In this document: positions 37,771-52,940 of the stretch, piece by piece
How positions within the stretch are numbered: the stretch's first letter is position 1
Layout: each line of letters opens with the position of its first letter
Source: Hippophae tibetana
Lineage: Eukaryota; Streptophyta; Magnoliopsida; Rosales; Elaeagnaceae
Assembly (NCBI GenBank): GCA_037013495.1
Contig: CM072802.1
Coordinates: forward strand, 47,778,501-47,842,500
Direction: 5' to 3'
DNA length: 64,000 nucleotides
Made by a program: the position numbers and the translations under genes
The notes under the pieces: model-generated
Told to the model about the DNA's origin: nothing
What the model saw: the letters and a program-made list of their open reading frames with translations, nothing else
The model's database searches: none

Positions 37771-40700
37771 ATGCATAAATTATCATACAATGTTGCTTGG
37801 TATAGGTTTAAAAATTATTTCCATAATTTCGTCACACATTGCACGATCATGTCTACGGTATCGACACCACGAATGGTAATACCCTTGTCTTTGAATCATG
37901 GTTTTTTAATTTTATCTAATATTAGGATGCATGTGTTATTTATGATATTTCACCTTCCAATATATTTTTTTAAATTGGTAAATAATTATTTTATTAAATC
38001 TAATATATATATTTATTATTTTTACTTGTGTCTAATTTTATTTAAAATAATGATTTTATTTATTATGAGTTATTGCATATAAAGGAAAACAGTTACGTTT
38101 TATTTATTTGTTTTAAACATTTTTAATAATATTTAGTATTAACTAGTATGTGTGAGTTTATTAACATGGGCTTATTATAACATATTTTATTTTTAGAATA
38201 CAAAATAGGACATTTGGTATGTTAAATTATATTAAACCAATTTATTTCGCTCCGAAATAGATGACAAAAACAATGATTTTGAGTTATATTAACACATATA
38301 TATAAGTATTTTGTAGGGAGATAACTTATGAAATTTTGTAAATATTATTTATGTTTAGAGAATTATTTTACATATTTCTAATTATGAAGTTAAGATATCT
38401 AATAAACATTTAAAGAATACGTGAAATATGTTTTAGCTCCTAATATTATAAAAACTAAATATGCATAAATTATCATATAATGTTGCTTGGTATAGGTTTA
38501 AAAATTATTGGCATAATTTCGTCAAACATTGCACGATCATGTCTACGGTATCGACACAACGAATGGTAATCCCCTTGTCTTTGAATCATGGTTTTTAAAT
38601 TTTATCTAATATTAAGATACATGTGTTATTTATGATACTTCACCTTCCAATCTATTTTTTTAAATTGGTAAATAATTAATTCATTAAATCTAATATATAT
38701 ATTTATTCTTTTTACTTATGTCTAATTTTATTTAAAATAATGATTTTATTTATTATGAGTTATTGCATATAAATTAAAACAGTTACGTTTTATTTATTTG
38801 TTTTAAACATTTTTAATAATATTTAGTATTAACTAGTATGTGTGAGTTTATTAACATGGGCTTATTATAAAATATTTTATTTTTACAAAACAAAATAAGA
38901 CATTTGGTATGTTAAATTATATTAAACTAATTTATTTCGCTCCGAAATATATGACAAAAACAATGATTTTGAGTTATATTAACACATATATATAAGTATT
39001 TTGTAAGGAGATAACTTATGAAATTTTGTAAATATTATTTATGTTTAGAGAATTATTTGACATATTTCTAATTATAAAGCTAAGATATCTAATAAACATA
39101 TAAAGAATACGTGAAATATGTTTTAGCTCCTAATATTATAAAAACTAAATATGCATAAATTATCATATAATGTTGCTTGGTATATGTTTAAAAATTATTG
39201 GCATAATTTCGTCTAACATTGCACGATCATGTCTACGGTATCGACACAACGAATGGTAATCCCCTTGTCTTTGAATCATGGTTTTTAAATTTTATCTAAT
39301 ATTAAGATGCATGTGTTATTTATGATATTTCACCTTCCAATCTATTTTTTGAATCGGTAAATAATTATTTCATAAAATCTAATATATATATTTATACTTT
39401 TTACTTATGTCTAATTTTATTTAAAATAATGATTTTATTTATTATGAGTTATTGCATATAAAGGAAAACAGTTACGTTTTATTTATTTGTTTTAAACATT
39501 TTTAATAATATTTAGTATTAACTTGTATGTGTGAGTTTATTAACATGGGCTTATTATAAAAGATTTTATTTTTACAAAACAAAATAAGACATTTGGTATG
39601 TTAAATTATATTAAACCAATTTATTTTGCCGCGAAATAGATGACAAAAACAATGATTTTAAGTTATATTAACACATATATATAAGTATTTTGTAGGGATA
39701 TAACTTATGAAATTTTGTAAATATTATTTTTGTTTAGAGAATTAATAGACATATTTCTAATTATAAAGCTAAGATATCTAATAAACATTCAAAGAATACG
39801 TGAAATATGTTTTAGCTCCTAATATGATAAAAACTAAATATGCATAAATTATCATACAATGTTGCTTGGTATAGGTTTAAAAATTATTTCCATAATTTCG
39901 TCACACATTGCACGATCATGTCTACGGTATCGACACCACGAATGGTAATACCCTTGTCTTTGAATCATAGTTTTTTAATTTTATCTAATATTAGGATGCA
40001 TGTGTTATTTATGATATTTCACCTTCCAATATATTTTTTTAAATTGGTAAATAATTATTTTATTAAATCTAATATATATATTTATTATTTTTACTTGTGT
40101 CTAATTTTATTTAAAATAATGATTTTATTTATTATGAGTTATTGCATATAAAGGAAAACAGTTACGTTTTATTTATTTGTTTTAAACATTTTTAATAATA
40201 TTTAGTATTAACTAGTATGTGTGAGTTTATTAACATGGGCTTATTATAACATATTTTATTTTTAGAATACAAAATAGGACATTTGGTATGTTAAATTATA
40301 TTAAACCAATTTATTTCGCTCCGAAATAGATGACAAAAACAATGATTTTGAGTTATATTAACACATATATATAAGTATTTTGTAGGGAGATAACTTATGA
40401 AATTTTGTAAATATTATTTATGTTTAGAGAATTATTTTACATATTTCTAATTATGAAGTTAAGATATCTAATAAACATTTAAAGAATACGTGAAATATGT
40501 TTTAGCTCCTAATATTATAAAAACTAAATATGCATAAATTATCATATAATGTTGCTTGGTATAGGTTTAAAAATTATTGGCATAATTTCGTCAAACATTG
40601 CACGATCATGTCTACGGTATCGACACAACGAATGGTAATCCCCTTGTCTTTGAATCATGGTTTTTAAATTTTATCTAATATTAAGATACATGTGTTATTT

Positions 40701-41630
40701 ATGATACTTCACCTTCCAATCTATTTTTTTAAATTGGTAAATAATTAATTCATTAAATCTAATATATATATTTATTCTTTTTACTTATGTCTAATTTTAT
40801 TTAAAATAATGATTTTATTTATTATGAGTTATTGCATATAAATTAAAACAGTTACGTTTTATTTATTTGTTTTAAACATTTTTAATAATATTTAGTATTA
40901 ACTAGTATGTGTGAGTTTATTAACATGGGCTTATTATAAAATATTTTATTTTTACAAAACAAAATAAGACATTTGGTATGTTAAATTATATTAAACTAAT
41001 TTATTTCGCTCCGAAATATATGACAAAAACAATGATTTTGAGTTATATTAACACATATATATAAGTATTTTGTAAGGAGATAACTTATGAAATTTTGTAA
41101 ATATTATTTATGTTTACAGAATTATTTGACATATTTCTAATTATAAAGCTAAGATATCTAATAAACATATAAAGAATACGTGAAATATGTTTTAGCTCCT
41201 AATATTATAAAAACTAAATATGCATAAATTATCATATAATGTTGCTTGGTATATGTTTAAAAATTATTGGCATAATTTCGTCTAACATTGCACGATCATG
41301 TCTACGGTATCGACACAACGAATGGTAATCCCCTTGTCTTTGAATCATGGTTTTTAAATTTTATCTAATATTAAGATGCATGTGTTATTTATGATATTTC
41401 ACCTTCCAATCTATTTTTTGAATCGGTAAATAATTATTTCATAAAATCTAATATATATATTTATACTTTTTACTTATGTCTAATTTTATTTAAAATAATG
41501 ATTTTATTTATTATGAGTTATTGCATATAAAGGAAAACAGTTACGTTTTATTTATTTGTTTTAAACATTTTTAATAATATTTAGTATTAACTTGTATGTG
41601 TGAGTTTATTAACATGGGCTTATTATAAAA
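36938..41630 (+). repeat. Long duplication (offset 8,277 bp), right copy
   Basis: It copies 28661-33353 and contains J starts at 37771 and 39840. The match ends at 41631, where this copy keeps the L-type AAAAGATTTT while the left copy becomes K-type. The left edge is the GTAGGGAG/GTAAGGAG difference at 28660/36937. Confidence 0.88.
37771..39839 (+). repeat. Trimer HOR J-K-L, copy 4
   Basis: Monomers start at 37771 (J), 38461 (K) and 39151 (L). It is the partner of copy 2 at 29494; both have CATGGTTTTTTAATT in J and the upstream ATTCAATGAATACG. Confidence 0.9.
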
Positions 41631-41908
41631 GATTTTATTTTTACAAAACAAAATAAGACATTTGGTATGTTAAATTATATTAAACCAATTTATTTTGCCG
41701 CGAAATAGATGACAAAAACAATGATTTTAAGTTATATTAACACATATATATAAGTATTTTGTAGGGATATAACTTATGAAATTTTGTAAATATTATTTTT
41801 GTTTAGAGAATTAATAGACATATTTCTAATTATAAAGCTAAGATATCTAATAAACATTCAAAGAATACGTGAAATATGTTTTAGCTCCTAATATGATAAA
41901 AACTAAAT
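39840..41908 (+). repeat. Trimer HOR J-K-L, copy 5
   Basis: Monomers start at 39840, 40530 and 41220. It is the partner of copy 3, with CATAGTTTTTTAATT. It has one private change, TGTTTACAG at 41117, and keeps an intact L tail. Confidence 0.9.
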
Positions 41909-43977
41909 ATGCATAAATTATCATACAATGTTGCTTGGTATAGGTTTAAAAATTATTTCCATAATTTCGTCACACATTGCACGATCATGTCTACGGTATC
42001 GACACCACGAATGGTAATACCCTTGTCTTTGAATCATGGTTTTTTAATTTTATCTAATATTAGGATGCATGTGTTATTTATGATATTTCACCTTCCAATA
42101 TATTTTTTTAAATTGGTAAATAATTATTTTATTAAATCTAATATATATATTTATTATTTTTACTTGTGTCTAATTTTATTTAAAATAATGATTTTATTTA
42201 TTATGAGTTATTGCATATAAAGGAAAACAGTTACGTTTTATTTATTTGTTTTAAACATTTTTAATAATATTTAGTATTAACTAGTATGTGTGAGTTTATT
42301 AACATGGGCTTATTATAACATATTTTATTTTTAGAATACAAAATAGGACATTTGGTATGTTAAATTATATTAAACCAATTTATTTCGCTCCGAAATAGAT
42401 GACAAAAACAATGATTTTGAGTTATATTAACACATATATATAAGTATTTTGTAGGGAGATAACTTATGAAATTTTGTAAATATTATTTATGTTTAGAGAA
42501 TTATTTTACATATTTCTAATTATGAAGTTAAGATATCTAATAAACATTTAAAGAATACGTGAAATATGTTTTAGCTCCTAATATTATAAAAACTAAATAT
42601 GCATAAATTATCATATAATGTTGCTTGGTATAGGTTTAAAAATTATTGGCATAATTTCGTCAAACATTGCACGATCATGTCTACGGTATCGACACAACGA
42701 ATGGTAATCCCCTTGTCTTTGAATCATGGTTTTTAAATTTTATCTAATATTAAGATACATGTGTTATTTATGATACTTCACCTTCCAATCTATTTTTTTA
42801 AATTGGTAAATAATTAATTCATTAAATCTAATATATATATTTATTCTTTTTACTTATGTCTAATTTTATTTAAAATAATGATTTTATTTATTATGAGTTA
42901 TTGCATATAAATTAAAACAGTTACGTTTTATTTATTTGTTTTAAACATTTTTAATAATATTTAGTATTAACTAGTATGTGTGAGTTTATTAACATGGGCT
43001 TATTATAAAATATTTTATTTTTACAAAACAAAATAAGACATTTGGTATGTTAAATTATATTAAACTAATTTATTTCGCTCCGAAATATATGACAAAAACA
43101 ATGATTTTGAGTTATATTAACACATATATATAAGTATTTTGTAAGGAGATAACTTATGAAATTTTGTAAATATTATTTATGTTTAGAGAATTATTTGACA
43201 TATTTCTAATTATAAAGCTAAGATATCTAATAAACATATAAAGAATACGTGAAATATGTTTTAGCTCCTAATATTATAAAAACTAAATATGCATAAATTA
43301 TCATATAATGTTGCTTGGTATATGTTTAAAAATTATTGGCATAATTTCGTCTAACATTGCACGATCATGTCTACGGTATCGACACAACGAATGGTAATCC
43401 CCTTGTCTTTGAATCATGGTTTTTAAATTTTATCTAATATTAAGATGCATGTGTTATTTATGATATTTCACCTTCCAATCTATTTTTTGAATCGGTAAAT
43501 AATTATTTCATAAAATCTAATATATATATTTATACTTTTTACTTATGTCTAATTTTATTTAAAATAATGATTTTATTTATTATGAGTTATTGCATATAAA
43601 GGAAAACAGTTACGTTTTATTTATTTGTTTTAAACATTTTTAATAATATTTAGTATTAACTTGTATGTGTGAGTTTATTAACATGGGCTTATTATAAAAG
43701 ATTTTATTTTTACAAAACAAAATAAGACATTTGGTATGTTAAATTATATTAAACCAATTTATTTTGCCGCGAAATAGATGACAAAAACAATGATTTTAAG
43801 TTATATTAACACATATATATAAGTATTTTGTAGGGATATAACTTATGAAATTTTGTAAATATTATTTTTGTTTAGAGAATTAATAGACATATTTCTAATT
43901 ATAAAGCTAAGATATCTAATAAACATTCAAAGAATACGTGAAATATGTTTTAGCTCCTAATATGATAAAAACTAAAT
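41909..43977 (+). repeat. Trimer HOR J-K-L, copy 6 (last)
   Basis: Monomers start at 41909, 42599 and 43289. It matches copy 5 at 2,069 bp apart from the CATGG/CATAG marker and TGTTTACAG. The next monomer (43978) starts J-like (TAATACCCTTG kept) but continues D-like, so the domain ends in a hybrid. Confidence 0.9.
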
Positions 43978-46900
43978 ATGCATAAATTATCATACAATGT
44001 TGCTTGGTATAGGTTTAAAAATTATTTCCATAATTTCGTCACACATTGCACGATCATTTCTACGGTATCGACACCACGAATGGTAATACCCTTGTCTTTG
44101 AAGCATGGTTTTTTAATTTTATCTAATATTAAGATACATGTGTTATTTATGATATTTCACCTTTTAATCTATTTTTTAAATTGGTAAATAATTATTTCAT
44201 TAAATCCAATATATAAATTTATTCTTTTTACTTATGTCTAATTTTATTTAAAATAATGATTTTATTTATTATGAGTTATTGCATATAAAGGAAAACAGTT
44301 ACGTTTTATTTATTTGTTTTAAACATTTTTAATAATATTAAGTATTAACTAGTATGTGTGAGTTTATTAACATGGGCTTATTATAAAATATTTTATTTTT
44401 ACAAAACAAAATAAGACATTTGGTATGTTAAATTATATTAAACCAATTTATGTCACCCCGAAATAGATGACAAAAACAATGATTTTGAGTTATATTAACA
44501 CATATATATAAGTATTTTGTAGGGAGATAACTTATGAAATTTTGTAAATATTATTTATGTTTAGAGAATTATTTTACATATTTCTAATTATGAAGTTAAG
44601 ATATCTAATAAACATTTAAAGAATACGTGAAATATGTTTTAGCTCCTAATATTATAAAAACTAAATATGCATAAATTATCATATAATGTTGCTTGGTATA
44701 GGTTTAAAAATTATTGGCATAATTTCGTCAAACATTGCACGATCATGTCTACGGTATCGACACAACGAATGGTAATCCCCTTGTCTTTGAATCATGGTTT
44801 TTAAATTTTATCTAATATTAAGATACATGTGTTATTTATGATACTTCACCTTCCAATCTATTTTTTTAAATTGGTAAATAATTATTTCATTAAATCCAAT
44901 ATATATATTTATACTTTTTACTTATGTCTAATTTTATTTAAAATAATGATTTTATTTATTATGAGTTATTGCATATAAAGGAAAACAGTTACGTTTTATT
45001 TATTTGTTTTAAACATTTTTAATAATATTTAGTATTAACTAGTATGTGTGAGTTTATTAACATGGGCTTATTATAAAATATTTTATTTTTACAAAACAAA
45101 ATAAGACATTTGGTATGTTAAATTATATTAAACCAATTTATTTCGCCCTCAAATATATGACAAAAACAATGATTTTAAGTTATATTAACACATATATATA
45201 AGTATTTTGGAGGGATATAACTTATGAAATTTTGTAAATATTATTTTTGTTTAGAGAATTATTAGACATATTTCTAATTATAAAGTTAAGATATCTAATA
45301 AACATTAAAAGAATACGTGAAATATGTTTTAGCTCCTAATATGATAAAAACTAAATATGCATAAATTATCATATAATGTTGCTTGGTATAGGTTTAAAAA
45401 TTATTTGCATAATTTCGTCACACATTGCACGATCATGTCTACGGTATCGACACCACGAATGGTAATCCCCTTGTCTTTGAATCATGGTTTTTTAATTTTA
45501 TCTAATATTAAGATACATGTGTTATTTATGATAATTCACCTTCCAATCTATTTTTTTAAATTGGTAAATAATTATTTCATTAAATCTAATATATATATTT
45601 ATTCTTTTTACTTATGTCTAATTTTATTTAAAATAATGATTTTATTTATTATGAGTTATTGCATATAAAGGAAAACAGTTACGTTTTATTTATTTGTTTT
45701 AAACATTTTTAATAATATTTAGTATTAACTAGTATGTGTGAGTTTATTAATATGGGCTTATTATAACATATTTTATTTTTACAAAACAAAATAAGACATT
45801 TGGTATGTTAAATTATATTAAACCAATTTATTTCGCCCCGAAATAGATGACAAAAACAATTATTTTAAGTTATATTAACACATATATATAAGTATTTTGG
45901 AGGGATATAACTTATGAAATTTTATAAATATTATTTTTGTTTAGAGAATTATTTGACATATTTCTAATTATAAAGTTAAGATATCTAATAAACATTAAAA
46001 GAATACGTGAAATATGTTTTAGCTCCTAATATGATAAAAACTAAATATGCATAAATTATCATATAATGTTGCTTGGTATAGGTTTAAAAATTATTTGCAT
46101 AATTTCGTCACACATTGCACGATCATGTCTACGGTATCGACACCACGAATGGTAATCTCCTTGTCTTTGAATCATGGTTTTTTAATTTTATCTAATATTA
46201 AGATACATGTGTTATTTATGATATTTCACCTTCCAATATATTATTTTAAATTGGTAAATAATTATTTCATTAAATCTAATATATATATTTATTCTTTTTA
46301 GTTTGTCTAATTTTATTTAAAATAATGATTTTATTTATTATGAGTTATTGCATATAAATTAAAACAGTTACGTTTTATTTATTTGTTTTAAACATTTTTA
46401 ATAATATTTAGTATTAACTAGTATGTGTGAGTTTATTAACATGGGCTTATTATAACATATTTTATTTTTAGAAAACAAAATAAGACATTTGGTATGTTAA
46501 ATTATATTTAAACAATTTATTTCGCTCCGAAATATATGACAAAAACAATGATTTTGAGTTATATTAACACATATATATAAGTATTTTGTAGGGAGATAAC
46601 TTATGAAATTTTGTAAATATTATTTATGTTTAGAGAATTATTTGACATATTTCTAATTATAAAGCTAAGATATCTAATAAACATTTAAAGAATACGTGAA
46701 ATATGTTTTAGCTCCTAATATTATAAAAACTAAATATGCATAAATTATCATATAATGTTGCTTGGTATAGGTTTAAAAATTATTGGCATAATTTCGTCAA
46801 ACATTGCACGATCATGTCTACGGTATCGACACAACGAATGGTAATCCCCTTGTCTTTGAATCATGGTTTTTAAATTTTATCTAATATTAAGATACATGTG

Positions 46901-48804
46901 TTATTTATGATATTTCACCTTCCAATCCATTTTTTTGAATCGGTAAATAATTATTTCATAAAATCTAATATATATATTTATACTTTTTACTTATGTCTAA
47001 TTTTATTTAAAATAATGATTTTATTTATTATGAGTTATTGCATATAAAGGAAAACAGTTACGTTTTATTTATTTGTTTTAAACATTTTTAATAATATTTA
47101 GTATTAACTTGTATGTGTGAGTTTATTAACATGGGCTTATTATAAAAGATTTTATTTTTACAAAACAAAATAAGACATTTGGTATGTTAAATTATATTAA
47201 ACCAATTTATTTTGCCCCGTAATAGATGACAAAAACAATGATTTTAAGTTATTTTAACACATATATATAAGTATTTTGTAGGGATATAACTTATGAAATT
47301 TTGTAAATATTATTTTTGTTTAGAGAATTAATAGACATATTTCTAATTATAAAGCTAAGATATCTAATAAAAATTAAAAGAATACGTGAAATATGTTTTA
47401 GCTCTTAATATGATAAAAACTAAATATGCATAAATTATCATACAATGTTGCTTGGTATAGGTTTAAAAATTATTTCCATAATTTCATCACACATTGCACG
47501 ATCATTTCTACGGTATCGACACCACGAATGGTAATCCCCATGTCTTTGAAGCATGGTTTTTTAATTTTATCTAATATTAAGATACATGTGTTATTTATGA
47601 TATTTCACCTTTTAATCTATTTTTTAAATTGGTAAATAATTATTTCATTAAATCTAATATATAAATTTATTCTTTTTACTTATGTCTATTTTTATTTAAA
47701 ATAATGATTTTATTTATTATGAGTTATTGCATATAAAGGAAAATAGTTACGTTTTATTTATTTGTTTTAAACATTTTTAATAATATTTAGTATTAACTAG
47801 TATGTGTGAGTTTATTAACATGGGCTTATTATAAAAGATTTTATTTTTACAAAACAAAATAAGACATTTGGTATGTTTAATTATATTAAACCAATTTATT
47901 TTGCCCCGAAATAGATGACAAAAACAATGATTTTAAGTTATTTTAACACATATATATAAGTATTTTGTAGGGATATAACTTATGAAATTTTGTAAATATT
48001 ATTTTTGTTTAGAGAATTAATAGACATATTTCTAATTATAAAGCTAAGATATCTAATAAAAATTAAAAGAATACGTGAAATATGTTTTAGCTCCTAATAT
48101 GATAAAAACTAAATATGCATAAATTATCATACAATGTTGCTTGGTATAGGTTTAAAAATTATTTCCATAATTTCGTCACACATTGCACGATCATTTCTAC
48201 GGTATCGACACCACGAATGGTAATCCCCTTGTCTTTGAAGCATGGTTTTTTAATTTTATCTAATATTAAGTTACATGTGTTATTTATGATATTTCACCTT
48301 TTAATCTATTTTTTAAATTGGTAAATAATTATTTCATTAAATCCAATATATAAATTTATTCTTTTTTACTTATGTCTAATTTTATTTAAAATAATGATTT
48401 TATTTATTATGAGTTATTGCATATAAAGGAAAACAGTTACGTTTTATTTATTTGTTTTAAACATTTTTAATAATATTTAGTATTAACTAGTATGTGTGAG
48501 TTTATTAACATGGGCTTATTATAACATATTTTATTTTTACAAAACAAAATAAGACATTTGGTATGTTAAATTATATTAAACCAATTTATTTCGCCCCGAC
48601 ATATATGACAAAAACAATGATTTTGAGTTATATTAACACATATATATAAGTATTTTGTAGGGATATAACTTATGAAATTTTGTAAATATTATTTTTGTTT
48701 AGAGAATTAATAGACATATTTCTAATTATAAAGCTAAGATATCTAATAAACATTAAAAGAATACGTGAAATATGTTTTAGCTCCTAATATGATAAAAACT
48801 AAAT
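43978..48804 (+). repeat. Diverged monomers between two trimer domains
   Basis: Monomers start at 43978 (D-like), 44667 (K-like), 45357 and 46047 (a pair sharing GTATTTTGGAGGG upstream), 46736 (K-like), 47426 (D-like) and 48115 (with the O markers TTAAGTTACATG and CTTTTTTACTT). Private changes include AATATTAAGTATT, TGTCACCCCG, CGCCCTCAAATATATG, TTATTTTAAATTGG, TTTAGTTTGTC and CCCCGTAATAG. No two neighbouring monomers are near-identical and no period above the monomer is evident. Confidence 0.75.
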
Positions 48805-50872
48805 ATGCATAAATTATCATACAATGTTGCTTGGTATAGGTTTAAAAATTATTTGCATAATTTCGTCACACATTGCACGATCATTTCTACGGTACCGACA
48901 CCACGAATGGTAATCCCCTTCTCTTTGAAGCATGGTTTTTTAATTTTATCTAATATTAAGATACATGTGTTATTTATGATATTTCACCTTTTAATCTATT
49001 TTTTCAATTGGTAAATAATTATTTCATTAAATCCAATATATAAATTTATTCTTTTTACTTATGTCTAATTTTATTTAAAATAATGATTTTATTTATTATG
49101 AGTTATTGCATATAAAGGAAAACAGTTACGTTTTATTTATTTGTTTTAAACATTTTTAATAATATTTAGTATTAACTAGTATGTGTGAGTTTATTAACAT
49201 GGGCTTATTATAAAATATTTTATTTTTACAAAACAAAATAAGACATTTGGTATGTTAAATTATATTAAACCAATTTATTTCGCCCCGAAATAGATGACAA
49301 AAACAATGATTTTGAGTTATATTAACACATATATATAAGTATTTTGTAGGGATATAACTTATGAAATTTTGTAAATATTATTTTTGTTTAGAGAATTAAT
49401 AGACATATTTCTAATTATAAAGCTAAGATATCTAATAAACATTAAAAGAATACGTGAAATATGTTTTAGCTCCTAATATGATAAAAACTAAATATGCATA
49501 AATTATCATACAATGTTGCTTGGTATAGGTTTAAAAATTATTTTCATAATTTCGTCACACATTGCACGATCATTTCTACGGTATCGACACCACAAATGGT
49601 AATCCCCTTGTCTTTGAAGCATGGTTTTTTAATTTTATCTAATATTAAGATACATGTGTTATTTATGATATTTCACCTTTTAATCTATTTTTTAAATTGG
49701 TAAATAATTATTTCATTAAATCCAATATATAAATTTATTCTTTTTACTTATGTCTAATTTTATTTAAAATAATGATTTTATTTATTATGAGTTATTGCAT
49801 ATAAAGGAAAACAGTTACGTTTTATTTATTTGTTTTAAACATTTCTAATAATATTTAGTATTAACTAGTATGTGTGAGTTTATTAACATGGGCTTATTAT
49901 AAAATATTTTATTTTTACAAAACCAAATAAGACATTTGGTTTGTTAAATTATATTAAACCAATTTATGTCGCCCCGAAATAGATGACAAAAACAATGATT
50001 TTGAGTTATATTAACACATATATATAAGTATTTTGTAGGGATATAACTTATGAAATTTTGTAAATATTATTTTTGTTTAGAGAATTAATAGACATATTTC
50101 TAATTATAAAGCTAAGATATCTAATAAAAATTAAAAGAATACGTGAAATATGTTTTAGCTCCTAATATGATAAAAACTAAATATGCATAAATTATCATAC
50201 AATGTTGCTTGGTATAGGTTTAAAAATTATTTCCATAATTTCGTCACACATTGCACGATCATTTCTACGGTATCGACACCACGAATGGTAATCCCCTTGT
50301 CTTTGAAGCATGGTTTTTAAATTTTATCTAATATTAAGTTACATGTGTTATTTATGATATTTCACCTTTTAATCTATTTTTTAAATTGGTAAATAATTAT
50401 TTCATTAAATCCAATATATAAATTTATTCTTTTTTACTTATGTCTAATTTTATTTAAAATAATGATTTTATTTATTATGAGTTATTGCATATAAAGGAAA
50501 ACAGTTACGTTTTATTTATTTGTTTTAAACATTTTTAATAATATTTAGTATTAACTAGTATGTGTGAGTTTATTAACATGGGCTTATTATAAAATATTTT
50601 ATTTTTACAAACCAAAATAAGACATTTGGTATGTTAAATTATATTAAACCAATTTATTTCGCCCCGAAATAAATGACAAAAACAATGATTTTGAGTTATA
50701 TTAACACATATATATAAGTATTTTGTACGGATATAACTTATGAAATTTTGTAAATATTATTTTTGTTTAGAGAATTAATAGACATATTTCTAATTATAAA
50801 GCTAAGATATCTAATAAACATTAAAAGAATACGTGAAATATGTTTTAGCTCCTAATATGATAAAAACTAAAT
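48805..50872 (+). repeat. Trimer HOR M-N-O, copy 1
   Basis: Monomers start at 48805 (M), 49494 (N) and 50183 (O). M has GGTACC and TTTTTTCAATTGG. N has TTTTCATAATT, CACAAATGG, ATTTCTAATAAT, AAAACCAAATAAG, TTGGTTTGTT and TTATGTCGCC. O has GGTTTTTAAATT, TTAAGTTACATG, CTTTTTTACTT and a C-type tail (ACAAACCAAAATAAG, CGAAATAAATG, GTACGGATAT). M here has a private CCTTCTCTTTG. Confidence 0.87.
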
Positions 50873-52940
50873 ATGCATAAATTATCATACAATGTTGCTT
50901 GGTATAGGTTTAAAAATTATTTGCATAATTTCGTCACACATTGCACGATCATTTCTACGGTACCGACACCACGAATGGTAATCCCCTTGTCTTTGAAGCA
51001 TGGTTTTTTAATTTTATCTAATATTAAGATACATGTGTTATTTATGATATTTCACCTTTTAATCTATTTTTTCAATTGGTAAATAATTATTTCATTAAAT
51101 CCAATATATAAATTTATTCTTTTTACTTATGTCTAATTTTATTTAAAATAATGATTTTATTTATTATGAGTTATTGCATATAAAGGAAAACAGTTACGTT
51201 TTATTTATTTGTTTTAAACATTTTTAATAATATTTAGTATTAACTAGTATGTGTGAGTTTATTAACATGGGCTTATTATAAAATATTTTATTTTTACAAA
51301 ACAAAATAAGACATTTGGTTTGTTAAATTATATTAAACCAATTTATTTCGCCCCGAAATAGATGACAAAAACAATGATTTTGAGTTATATTAACACATAT
51401 ATATAAGTATTTTGTAGGGATATAACTTATGAAATTTTGTAAATATTATTTTTGTTTAGAGAATTAATAGACATATTTCTAATTATAAAGCTAAGATATC
51501 TAATAAACATTAAAAGAATACGTGAAATATGTTTTAGCTCCTAATATGATAAAAACTAAATATGCATAAATTATCATACAATGTTGCTTGGTATAGGTTT
51601 AAAAATTATTTTCATAATTTCGTCACACATTGCACGATCATTTCTACGGTATCGACACCACAAATGGTAATCCCCTTGTCTTTGAAGCATGGTTTTTTAA
51701 TTTTATCTAATATTAAGATACATGTGTTATTTATGATATTTCACCTTTTAATCTATTTTTTAAATTGGTAAATAATTATTTCATTAAATCCAATATATAA
51801 ATTTATTCTTTTTACTTATGTCTAATTTTATTTAAAATAATGATTTTATTTATTATGAGTTATTGCATATAAAGGAAAACAGTTACGTTTTATTTATTTG
51901 TTTTAAACATTTCTAATAATATTTAGTATTAACTAGTATGTGTGAGTTTATTAACATGGGCTTATTATAAAATATTTTATTTTTACAAAACCAAATAAGA
52001 CATTTGGTTTGTTAAATTATATTAAACCAATTTATGTCGCCCCGAAATAGATGACAAAAACAATGATTTTGAGTTATATTAACACATATATATAAGTATT
52101 TTGTAGGGATATAACTTATGAAATTTTGTAAATATTATTTTTGTTTAGAGAATTAATAGACATATTTCTAATTATAAAGCTAAGATATCTAATAAACATT
52201 AAAAGAATACGTGAAATATGTTTTAGCTCCTAATATGATAAAAACTAAATATGCATAAATTATCATACAATGTTGCTTGGTATAGGTTTAAAAATTATTT
52301 CCATAATTTCGTCACACATTGCACGATCATTTCTACGGTATCGACACCACGAATGGTAATCCCCTTGTCTTTGAAGCATGGTTTTTAAATTTTATCTAAT
52401 ATTAAGTTACATGTGTTATTTATGATATTTCACCTTTTAATCTATTTTTTAAATTGGTAAATAATTATTTCATTAAATCCAATATATAAATTTATTCTTT
52501 TTTACTTATGTCTAATTTTATTTAAAATAATGATTTTATTTATTATGAGTTATTGCATATAAAGGAAAACAGTTACGTTTTATTTATTTGTTTTAAACAT
52601 TTTTAATAATATTTAGTATTAACTAGTATGTGTGAGTTTATTAACATGGGCTTATTATAAAATATTTTATTTTTACAAACCAAAATAAGACATTTGGTAT
52701 GTTAAATTATATTAAACCAATTTATTTCGCCCCGAAATAAATGACAAAAACAATGATTTTGAGTTATATTAACACATATATATAAGTATTTTGTACGGAT
52801 ATAACTTATGAAATTTTGTAAATATTATTTTTGTTTAGAGAATTAATAGACATATTTCTAATTATAATGCTAAGATATCTAATAAACATTAAAAGAATAC
52901 GTGAAATATGTTTTAGCTCCTAATATGATAAAAACTAAAT
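50873..52940 (+). repeat. Trimer HOR M-N-O, copy 2
   Basis: Monomers start at 50873 (M), 51562 (N) and 52251 (O), at 2,068 bp from copy 1. The M tail has TTGGTTTGTT, normally an N marker, which suggests conversion between M and N. The end carries the private ATTATAATGCTAAG, repeated once more near 54931. Confidence 0.87.
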
